A stretch of DNA of 6,352 nucleotides. Source: Planctomycetales bacterium 4484_123 (GTDB taxonomy: Bacteria > Planctomycetota > Phycisphaerae > SM23-33). The translations under genes were made by a program, and so were the position numbers. The notes under the pieces are model-generated. The model was not told where the DNA came from. It saw nothing but the letters and a program-made list of their open reading frames with translations, and did not search any database. The DNA lies in NCBI GenBank assembly GCA_002049885.1, contig MVCS01000087.1, positions 1 through 6,352 of the forward strand, written 5' to 3'. Below are positions 1 to 5,176 of the stretch, piece after piece; the stretch's first letter is position 1, and every line of letters starts with the position of its first letter.

Positions 1-211
1 CCGGCGGCACGTCAGCACCCCGCCAGCAGCGGCCCCTAGCCGGCCGACGCAGGCCGACGCCGACACGCCCGCAACCTGCTCCCGGACCCCCGGGCACACC
101 CCGGCGCCAAGCACTGAACGCAACGGTGCAGGGCCCTCCTGAAAGCGCTTGCCCAGCCAGCCAGGCCGCGGTAGCCTGTGGCATTCGTTTGACCCCCGAG
201 GTCGGGCCGGC
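1..211. other. Upstream region, no identifiable gene
   Basis: No recognisable protein or RNA is seen here. One plus-strand frame stays open from the window edge (base 2) to a TGA at 140-142. It would encode about 46 Pro/Thr/Ala-rich residues; about 80% of its codons end in G or C by hand count, so it may be the low-complexity C-terminus of an upstream gene. A second plus frame runs open to a TGA at 213-215, overlapping the GTG start of the next gene, but its third positions are less GC-rich (about 70%) and it is less likely to be coding. A short imperfect tandem repeat (two 10-mers, 9 of 10 identical) lies at 41-60. No convincing -35/-10 promoter pair was found, though the promoter of the rnf operon may lie in 143-211. 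Confidence 0.35.
198..202 (+). promoter_or_regulatory. Ribosome binding site deciding the GTG start at 212
   Basis: A GAGGT purine-rich block ends 9 bases before GTG at 212-214. The frame is also open further upstream to a TTG at 149, but that start has no comparable site and would add a non-conserved leader. The GTG start places the Cys motif close to the N-terminus, as in RseC-type proteins. Confidence 0.5.
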
Positions 212-502
212 GTGACCAACGAGGAAAATCCAACCTGTCAGGCGTGCCCGATGCAGTCGGCCTGCGGGCCGGGGCACGACGCGGCCGGCTCCGGCCAGCC
301 GCAGCCGGCCGCACCGACCGGCGCCCGGCTGGTGTGGCTGTCGATAGTGTGTTTCCTGTTGCCGCCGGCCTGCGGCGTGGCCGCGACAGTATTGGTCAGG
401 GCCCGGGCGGCACGCTTCCTGGCCGGCGTGGTGGGCTTCGTGGCGGGCCTGGTGTTGGCGGCGGTGGTGGCCGGCCTTGCACGCCGCCGGCGAAAGTGCT
501 AG
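212..502 (+). CDS. Short RseC-like Cys-motif two-helix membrane protein
   Basis: This encodes a 96-residue protein from a GTG start. Seen directly: an N-terminal CxxCx5C motif (Cys9, Cys12, Cys18, within TCQACPMQSACG), a Gly/Pro/Gln/Ala-rich linker (about 20-38), two hydrophobic helices (about 40-62 and 69-90), and a basic end, RRRRKC. RseC proteins, linked to SoxR reduction and found at the head of rnf clusters in Bacteroidetes, have the same order: an N-terminal Cys cluster similar to CSSCASRAGCG, then two membrane helices. This one is shorter than typical RseC (about 135-160 residues) because the soluble part between Cys motif and helices is almost absent. It ends 14 bases before rnfC and should be cotranscribed. 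The Cys motif also resembles the CxxCPNQxxC of Nbp35-type scaffolds, but there is no P-loop ATPase. A role in Fe-S or flavin maturation or in redox contact with Rnf is inference. Nearly all codons end in G or C, supporting a real gene. Confidence 0.6.
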   Translation: MTNEENPTCQACPMQSACGPGHDAAGSGQPQPAAPTGARLVWLSIVCFLLPPACGVAATVLVRARAARFLAGVVGFVAGLVLAAVVAGLARRRRKC

Positions 503-516
503 GGTTTCGAGGCGAT

Positions 517-1869
517 ATGGTCAGCAGTGCGATACCGGGCACCGGGCGATTCGCCCGCGGCCTGCATCCCGACGACAAGAAATCCATCTCCGCCGGGGCC
601 GGTATAGAGGTGCTGCCCACCCCGAAATCGGTCCTCATCCCCTTGCTGCAACATATCGGCGCGCCGTGCGAACCGGCGGTCAAGCCGCGCGCCGAGGTCC
701 GGCTGGGCCAGGCCGTGGGCGAGGCCAAGGCCTTCGTCTCTGCACCCGTGCACGCCAGCATCGACGGCAAGACGGCGGCGGCGACGGTGACGACGCTGCC
801 CAATGGCCGGCACGTGGCGGCCATCCCCATCACCGCGGCCGAGGAGCAGTCCCTTTCCGGCCAGGCGCTGTGGGAGGACATCTACGGCGGCCAGTGGCCC
901 ACTGACGGGCTGGGGTCATTCGATCCCGAGCAGATTGTCACGGCGGTGCGTTCGGCCGGGCTGGTGGGCATGGGCGGGGCGGCCTTTCCCACCCACGTCA
1001 AGCTCACGCCCAACGAGAAGCGACCCGTGGACACGCTGGTGGTCAACGGCTGCGAGTGCGAGCCGTACCTGACCGCTGACCATCGGCTGATGCTGGAGGC
1101 CCCCGCTCCCATCATCACCGGCGCGCTGCTGGCGGCGCGGGCGGCCGGGGCCGAACGCATCATCGTCGCCATCGAGGACAACAAGCCCGACGCCGCCGAG
1201 GCCATGGCGGCGGCGGCCGAGGGAACCCCGGTGCAGGTCGCCATCGTGCAGACGCGCTATCCCATGGGCGGGGAGCGGCAGTTGATACCTGCGGTGCTGG
1301 GGCGGGAGGTGCCCACCGGCGGGTTGCCGTTGGACGTGGGCGTGGTGGTGGTGAACGTGGCCACGGCCGCGGCCATCGCCCGGGCCGTCATCCGCGGCAA
1401 GCCGTTGACACACCGGGTCGTCAGCGTCACCGGCGAGGGCATCAACCAGCCGAAGAACCTCCTCGTGCCACTGGGGGCCAGCTACGCCGAACTGGTGGCC
1501 TTCTGCGGCGGGCTGGCGGACTCGGCCGGGCGGGTAATCGCCGGCGGGCCCATGATGGGCTTCGCCCTGGCGGAGCTGGACGTGCCGGTGACCAAGGGCA
1601 CCTCCGGGGTGGTGGTGCTGACGGAGGAGCAGTTGCGCCGGGCCGAGCAGACCGCCTGTCTGCGCTGTGGCCGGTGCGTGGACGTCTGCCCCGCCGGGCT
1701 GGTGCCCACGAAGATTGCCCTGGCGGCCCGCCACCAGGATTGGGAAACGGCCCGGCGCTACTACCTGACCGCCTGCTTCGAGTGCGGCTGCTGCGCCTAC
1801 GTCTGCCCGGCCAACATCCCGCTGGTCCAGCTCATCCGGACGGGCAAGGCCACCATGCCGAAAGAATAG
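517..1869 (+). CDS. rnfC: Rnf complex subunit RnfC (NADH/FMN and 4Fe-4S subunit)
   Basis: RnfC is the peripheral cytoplasmic subunit of ferredoxin:NAD+ oxidoreductase; it binds FMN and NAD(H) and carries two 4Fe-4S clusters. This one has 450 residues. The frame is open to 244, but ATG at 517 follows GAGG at 509-512 and puts the family signature GLHPDDKK and IEVLPTPKSVLIPL at the N-terminus, so it is the chosen start. Next come the LLQHIGAPCEPAVK segment, the NuoF-like glycine-rich nucleotide/FMN site GMGGAAFP (about 151-158), VNGCECEPYLTADH (about 176-189), YPMGGERQLI and REVPTGGLP. Two 4Fe-4S motifs follow: Cys381/384/387/391 and Cys420/423/426/430, with an extra Cys425 inside the second. 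It ends about 20 residues later, so it lacks the long Ala/Lys-rich extension of E. coli RsxC. First rnf gene of the operon, 14 bases after the RseC-like gene. Confidence 0.97.
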   Translation: MVSSAIPGTGRFARGLHPDDKKSISAGAGIEVLPTPKSVLIPLLQHIGAPCEPAVKPRAEVRLGQAVGEAKAFVSAPVHASIDGKTAAATVTTLPNGRHVAAIPITAAEEQSLSGQALWEDIYGGQWPTDGLGSFDPEQIVTAVRSAGLVGMGGAAFPTHVKLTPNEKRPVDTLVVNGCECEPYLTADHRLMLEAPAPIITGALLAARAAGAERIIVAIEDNKPDAAEAMAAAAEGTPVQVAIVQTRYPMGGERQLIPAVLGREVPTGGLPLDVGVVVVNVATAAAIARAVIRGKPLTHRVVSVTGEGINQPKNLLVPLGASYAELVAFCGGLADSAGRVIAGGPMMGFALAELDVPVTKGTSGVVVLTEEQLRRAEQTACLRCGRCVDVCPAGLVPTKIALAARHQDWETARRYYLTACFECGCCAYVCPANIPLVQLIRTGKATMPKE

Positions 1870-1890
1870 GGCACCAGGGACGAGGCAACT

Positions 1891-1912
1891 GCCCCGCCCG
1901 GAAGGGCGGGGC
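1891..1912 (+). other. Intercistronic GC hairpin with GNRA tetraloop
   Basis: Between the rnfC stop and the rnfD start, GCCCCGCCC (1891-1899) and GGGCGGGGC (1904-1912) form a perfect 9-bp stem closed by GGAA, a GNRA-type tetraloop. No run of T follows, so it is not a standard intrinsic terminator. It sits 24 bases before the rnfD ATG, which has no strong Shine-Dalgarno sequence. Likely roles (inferred) are mRNA processing, stabilisation of a segment, or setting the rnfC to rnfD expression ratio. Confidence 0.65.
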
Positions 1913-1936
1913 TGGGACGATTCAAGAAAAGCAATC

Positions 1937-2962
1937 ATGGCCAAAGCAGGAAAAACGGAAGAGCAGCCTGCGGTGCTCATGCCGGTGGCGCCCGGGCCGC
2001 ACATCGGCACGGGCCGGACCACCCGCAGGGTGATGATAGACGTGCTGCTGGGCCTGGTGCCCGTGTTCGCCGCGGCCTGTTGGGTCTTCGGCTGGTACGC
2101 GCTGATGCAGGTGGGGATATGCGTGGCCAGTTGCCTGGCGGCCGAGGCCCTCTTCACCGCCATGCGCCGCCGGCCGGTGAGCCTGGGCGACTTCTCGGCG
2201 GTGGTGACCGGGGTGATTCTGGGACTTTCGATGCCCTGGAGGTGCCCCGTTCACGTGGACGTGGTGGCCTCGTTCGTGGCCATCGGCGTGGGCAAGGTGA
2301 TCTTCGGGGGCCTGGGCCACAACATATTCAACCCGGCCATGGTTGGCCGGGCGTTCGTGACCATCGCCTTTCCGGCCCTGCTGGGCGCGGGCGGGTACCT
2401 GTACACCGGCAGCGGCACGCCCCCGACCGACGTGGTGACCGCCGCCACGCCGATGACGGTGGCCAAGCACCTGGCTGCGGGCAAGGCCGGCCAGGTCGCC
2501 GGGCTGTGGCCGTTGTTCCTGGGCAACGTCAACGGCTCGCTGGGCGAGACCAGCGCACTGGCCTGCCTGGTGGGCGGGCTGTACCTGTGCATCCGCCGGA
2601 CGGCGGCCTGGCAGATTCCCCTGGGGGCGGTGCTGGCGGTGGCGGTCATCGCCGGCGTGGGCAACCTGCTGCACCCGCAGGCCCAGTGGACGGTGCTGCA
2701 TCACCTGCTGGGCGGGGCGCTGTTGTACGGGGCGTTCTTCATCGCCACCGATCCAGTCACCAGCCCACTGACCCCGCGCGGCAAGTTCATCTTCGGTGCA
2801 GGCATGGGCGCGCTGGTGATGGTCATTCGGACCTATAGCGGCTACCCCGAAGGCGTGCAGTTCTCGGTGCTGTTGATGAACGCCACCGTTCCCCTGCTGA
2901 ACCGCTGGACGGTGCCCAGGCCCGTGGGCGGGCCGGTGCCGGCGCCCAAGGCTCAGGCATAG
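1937..2962 (+). CDS. rnfD: Rnf complex subunit RnfD (covalent-FMN membrane subunit)
   Basis: RnfD (NqrB family) is a polytopic inner-membrane subunit that carries covalently bound FMN and takes part in electron transfer and ion translocation. This one has 341 residues. After a hydrophilic N-terminus with PGPHIGTGRTT there are many hydrophobic segments starting at about 32-52 and 56-76. Family signatures are visible: DFSAVVTGVILGLSMP (about 85-100), NIFNPAMVGRAF (about 129-140) and DVVTAATPMT (about 165-174). Thr171 in AATPM is the expected threonine for the phosphoester-linked FMN, which is attached by ApbE; no apbE lies in the window. The C-terminal half has ATDPVTSPLTPRGKFIFG and YSGYPEGVQFSVLLMN, typical of the family. 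ATG at 1937 has only a weak purine stretch (AAGAAAAG) upstream, and a strong hairpin precedes it. The rnfG start follows after 53 bases. Confidence 0.97.
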   Translation: MAKAGKTEEQPAVLMPVAPGPHIGTGRTTRRVMIDVLLGLVPVFAAACWVFGWYALMQVGICVASCLAAEALFTAMRRRPVSLGDFSAVVTGVILGLSMPWRCPVHVDVVASFVAIGVGKVIFGGLGHNIFNPAMVGRAFVTIAFPALLGAGGYLYTGSGTPPTDVVTAATPMTVAKHLAAGKAGQVAGLWPLFLGNVNGSLGETSALACLVGGLYLCIRRTAAWQIPLGAVLAVAVIAGVGNLLHPQAQWTVLHHLLGGALLYGAFFIATDPVTSPLTPRGKFIFGAGMGALVMVIRTYSGYPEGVQFSVLLMNATVPLLNRWTVPRPVGGPVPAPKAQA

Positions 2963-3000
2963 CCCCGCGGGCCGGGCAACGACGGCGTGAGGCAGGGTCG

Positions 3001-3006
3001 AAGGAG
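3001..3006 (+). promoter_or_regulatory. Ribosome binding site supporting the TTG start of rnfG
   Basis: AAGGAG, a strong Shine-Dalgarno sequence, ends 9 bases before TTG at 3016-3018. No in-frame ATG gives the conserved N-terminal membrane anchor, so this site makes the TTG the most likely rnfG start. Confidence 0.75.
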
Positions 3007-3015
3007 TCGAGACAG

Positions 3016-3597
3016 TTGGTTCGATATCTGGTTCAGGCCTGGTTGGTGCTGCTGCTGGCGCTGGGCTTCGGCGCGGCCCTGGCGGCCGTGCAGTCCCGGC
3101 TCGGGCCGAGAATCGAGCAGAACAAGCGCGACGAGACCTACGACCAGGTGCCTCGCCTGGTGGCCGGCGCGGTGAAGGAACGGACCCGGGAGTTGAAGCT
3201 CAAGATCGGCGGGGAGGAACGGGCGGTGTACAAGGCCTTCGACGGCGCCGGCCGGCACGTCGGGTGGGTCATCAAGGCCGCCGGGCAGGGCTTCGCCGAC
3301 GTCATCGAGTTGCTGATAGGCCTGGACCGCCGGGGAGAGACCATCACCGGGCTGTACGTGCTGGAGAACAAGGAGACGCCCGCGCTGGGCAACAAGATCG
3401 TCGAGCCGGCCTTCCGCGGCCGATTCCGCGGCAAGCCCACCGCCCGGCCGTTGAAGGTCACCAAGAAGCCGCCCCGGGCCGACAACGAGATCCTGGCCAT
3501 CAGCGGGGCGACCGTTTCGTCAGAGTCGGTCACGCGTATCGTCAACGCCGCGGTGGCGGAGTTCAAGAGGGCCCTGCCGGCCGGCGGCGGTCACTGA
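3016..3597 (+). CDS. rnfG: Rnf complex subunit RnfG (covalent-FMN subunit)
   Basis: RnfG (NqrC family) is a single-pass membrane protein whose extracytoplasmic FMN-binding domain passes electrons within the complex. This one has 193 residues from a TTG start with a strong ribosome binding site. One N-terminal helix is visible (about 5-25, LVQAWLVLLLALGFGAALAA), followed by the charged segment RIEQNKRDETYDQVP and an FMN-binding domain containing GWVIKAAGQGFADVIELLIG, the ETPALGNKI motif and, near the end, AISGATVSSESV. Thr166 of SGAT is the expected attachment site for covalent FMN. Length, anchor and motif order are all ordinary for RnfG. It lies 53 bases after rnfD and 15 bases before rnfE. 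Confidence 0.96.
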   Translation: MVRYLVQAWLVLLLALGFGAALAAVQSRLGPRIEQNKRDETYDQVPRLVAGAVKERTRELKLKIGGEERAVYKAFDGAGRHVGWVIKAAGQGFADVIELLIGLDRRGETITGLYVLENKETPALGNKIVEPAFRGRFRGKPTARPLKVTKKPPRADNEILAISGATVSSESVTRIVNAAVAEFKRALPAGGGH

Positions 3598-3612
3598 GGA
3601 CGCTGAGATCCC

Positions 3613-4251
3613 ATGGCCAAAGACGGACCCACACCGCTGGAGCGATTCATACAGGGCATCCTGCCCGAGAACCCGGTGTACCGCCAGTTGCTGGGGATGT
3701 GCCCGACGCTGGCGGTGACCGGCAACATGAAGGCGGCGATGACCATGTCCGGGGCGGTGCTGTTCGTGCTGCTGGGGGCGAACCTGATGGTGAGCCTCAT
3801 CCGCGGGTTGCTCAAGCCGCACCTGCGGATACTGGTATTCACCCTGACCATCGCCGCCTTCGTGACCGTGGCGGACAAGTTCATCGCCGCGTACATGTGG
3901 GAGATGAGCAAGGAGCTGGGCCCCTACGTTCCGCTGATCATCGTCAACTGCATCATCATCTGCCGCTGCGAGGTCTGCGCGTCCAAGCAGGGCCCGGTGG
4001 CGGCGGCGGCCGATGCCGTGGGCCAGTCGCTGGGCTTCGCCCTGGCGCTGGCCTCCATCGCGACGGTGCGGGAGGTGCTGGGCAGCGGGACGTGGTTCGG
4101 GATAGACCTGGGCTGGCGGGCGGCGGCCTACGACAACTACAAGCTGGTGCTCATGGCCCTGCCGCCGGGGGCGTTCATCACGCTGGGACTGCTGCTGGGC
4201 GGGGCGAACTGGATGGCCTCAGCCCGGCGCCGTCGGCGTCCGCAGGCCTGA
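3613..4251 (+). CDS. rnfE: Rnf complex subunit RnfE, with extra cysteines
   Basis: RnfE (NqrD/RsxE family) is a six-helix integral membrane subunit that, with RnfA, holds the intramembrane Fe-S centre and helps form the ion path. This one has 212 residues. Family features: GILPENPVYRQLLGMCPTLAVT near the N-terminus with Cys30, PLIIVNC with Cys113, REVLGSGTWFG, and LPPGAFITLGLLLGG near the end. Cys30 and Cys113 match the two conserved half-channel cysteines. What is odd is the segment after Cys113: NCIIICRCEVCASKQGP has Cys117, Cys119 and Cys122 where E. coli RsxE (from memory) has NCIVVGRAEAFAAKKGP. The C-terminus ARRRRRPQA is strongly basic, consistent with a cytoplasmic end. ATG at 3613 has only weak purine stretches (GAGGA at 3596-3600, GAGAT at 3605-3609). 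The rnfE stop overlaps the ribosome binding site of rnfA, so the two are probably coupled. Confidence 0.96.
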   Translation: MAKDGPTPLERFIQGILPENPVYRQLLGMCPTLAVTGNMKAAMTMSGAVLFVLLGANLMVSLIRGLLKPHLRILVFTLTIAAFVTVADKFIAAYMWEMSKELGPYVPLIIVNCIIICRCEVCASKQGPVAAAADAVGQSLGFALALASIATVREVLGSGTWFGIDLGWRAAAYDNYKLVLMALPPGAFITLGLLLGGANWMASARRRRRPQA

Positions 4252-4261
4252 GGAGCCGTCG

Positions 4262-5176
4262 ATGGAATACCTCGGACAGCTCATCCTGATCGCCATCGGG
4301 GCGGCGGTCATCAACAACTTCGTGCTGCACTACTTCGTGGGCATCTGCCCGTACATCGGCGTATCCCGGCGGGTGGACACCGCCTTCGGCATGGGCTGCG
4401 CGGTGACCTTCGTCATCTCCATCGCCGCCTCGCTGAGCTGGACGGTGACCTACTTCGTCCTCCAGAAAGGGGCGCCGCTGACCCGGATGGTGGCGGGCCT
4501 GTTCGTCTCGCCCACACGGGCGGCGGCAGTTGACCTCAGCATCCTCAGCTACATCGTCTATATCTTCGTCATCGCCTCCAGCGTGCAGTTCGTGGAGATG
4601 TACGTGCGGCGGTTCTTCCCGCACCTGTACAAGTCCTTCGGCATCTACCTGCCGCTGATTACCACCAACTGTGCCATCCTCTTCGCCTGCCTGGAGATCA
4701 TGAAGCACGTCGTCGGCCGGCCCGCCGGCGAGGCCTGGGGCCTGGGCGAGGCCCTGACGCTCGCCTTCTTCGGCGGGGTGGGCTTCACCATGGCGATCGT
4801 CATCATGGCCGGCATCCGCCAGGAGCTGGACCACTGCGACGTGCCCGGACCCCTGCGCGGGGCGGGCATCACACTCATCGTCGCCGGGTTGCTGTCGCTG
4901 GCCTTCATGGGCTTCACAGGCGTCCAGGGCGGCATCGAGAAGCGCTTCTTCACCAAGACGCAAACGCCGAAAGTGGAAAAGCAGACAAACAGTCCGGCGA
5001 TTCAAACCCCCGGGGTTGACGAACCAGCCCGGGCAAACATGCAGCCAGGCCCGGGGATTCAAGTCCCCGGGGGCCAAGGGCGGGCCTCCGCAGGGGCGCG
5101 ACGAAGGCTGGGGACGCCGATGCCCGTCTCAGGTGCAGGCAGGTCCCCGACAGCAGAGGGCTCTGAGTTGCTATGA
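4262..5176 (+). CDS. rnfA: Rnf complex subunit RnfA with atypical C-terminal tail
   Basis: RnfA (NqrE/RsxA family) is a six-helix integral membrane subunit pairing with RnfE in opposite orientation around an intramembrane Fe-S centre. The ORF encodes 304 residues; the family usually has about 190-200. The core (about 1-221) is clear: VINNFVL, VGICPYIGVS (Cys29), TAFGMGCAVTF, SSVQFVEM, YLPLITTNCAIL (Cys137), DVPGPLRGAGITL and SLAFMGFTG. A Cys at 142 (FACLE) sits near Cys137. By comparison with E. coli RsxA recalled from memory, about 20 extra residues lie between helices 2 and 3. Residues from about 231 to 304 form a hydrophilic Pro/Gly/Gln/Ala-rich tail unlike the family; 25 of its 74 codons end in A or T against 3 of the preceding 75. 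If the RsxA topology holds, the tail is extracytoplasmic. ATG at 4262 follows AGGAG at 4251-4255. The stop overlaps the rnfB start (ATGA), so translational coupling is likely. Confidence 0.95.
   Translation: MEYLGQLILIAIGAAVINNFVLHYFVGICPYIGVSRRVDTAFGMGCAVTFVISIAASLSWTVTYFVLQKGAPLTRMVAGLFVSPTRAAAVDLSILSYIVYIFVIASSVQFVEMYVRRFFPHLYKSFGIYLPLITTNCAILFACLEIMKHVVGRPAGEAWGLGEALTLAFFGGVGFTMAIVIMAGIRQELDHCDVPGPLRGAGITLIVAGLLSLAFMGFTGVQGGIEKRFFTKTQTPKVEKQTNSPAIQTPGVDEPARANMQPGPGIQVPGGQGRASAGARRRLGTPMPVSGAGRSPTAEGSELL
4999..5072 (+). repeat. Direct repeat pair with CCCGGG palindromes in the rnfA tail
   Basis: Two 17-base copies, 4999-5015 (GATTCAAACCCCCGGGG) and 5056-5072 (GATTCAAGTCCCCGGGG), match at 15 of 17 positions and are spaced 57 bases apart, exactly 19 codons, so they encode AIQTPG and GIQVPG in the same frame. 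CCGG-centred palindromes recur at about 5011, 5030, 5052 and 5068. Copy 1 contains the near-perfect palindrome AACCCC-C-GGGGTT (5005-5017). The region could be a small dispersed palindromic element or a decayed duplication. Confidence 0.6.
5050..5071 (+). other. Strong hairpin at the 3' end of rnfA, upstream of rnfB
   Basis: CCCGGGGA (5050-5057) and TCCCCGGG (5064-5071) form a perfect 8-bp stem with a six-base TTCAAG loop; GG (5048-5049) and CC (5074-5075) can extend it across a two-base bulge. No T-run follows. It lies about 100 bases before the rnfB start inside the rnfA tail. It may act in mRNA processing or be part of the repeated palindromic element; its function is unknown. Confidence 0.6.

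Noticed and set aside
149..211. TTG start at 149 for the RseC-like gene, and TTGCCC/TAGCCT as a promoter
   Set aside because: The start has no good ribosome site and adds a leader without family similarity; the promoter boxes match consensus poorly and GC-rich DNA gives such matches by chance.
36..314. Minus-strand 92-codon frame at the window start
   Set aside because: Arg/Ala/Pro-rich with no motif; its overlap with the 5' end of the RseC-like gene on the other strand makes it a shadow.
244..516. N-terminal extension of rnfC to 244
   Set aside because: It overlaps the RseC-like gene in another frame, is Arg/Gly-rich, and RnfC family similarity begins only after ATG 517, which has its own GAGG.
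916..2163. Long minus-strand open frame (415 codons) opposite rnfC
   Set aside because: It is antisense to clear RnfC and RnfD sequence, rich in His/Gly/Pro/Arg as expected from the complement of GC-rich codons, and has no recognisable domain.
2963..3015. CCCGCGGG palindrome in the rnfD-rnfG gap as a terminator
   Set aside because: It is only an 8-base self-complementary word without a usable loop or T-run, expected by chance at this GC content.
4996..5072. T-arm-like sequences (GATTCAA flanked by G and C runs) suggesting a tRNA or tRNA fragment
   Set aside because: The 53-61 closing pair does not form around a seven-base T-loop, and no acceptor stem, anticodon arm or D-arm can be folded around either copy.
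4178..5077. Minus-strand open frame of 299 codons opposite rnfA
   Set aside because: It mirrors the rnfA codons, and its composition (Asp/His/Gly-rich) is typical of a shadow frame.
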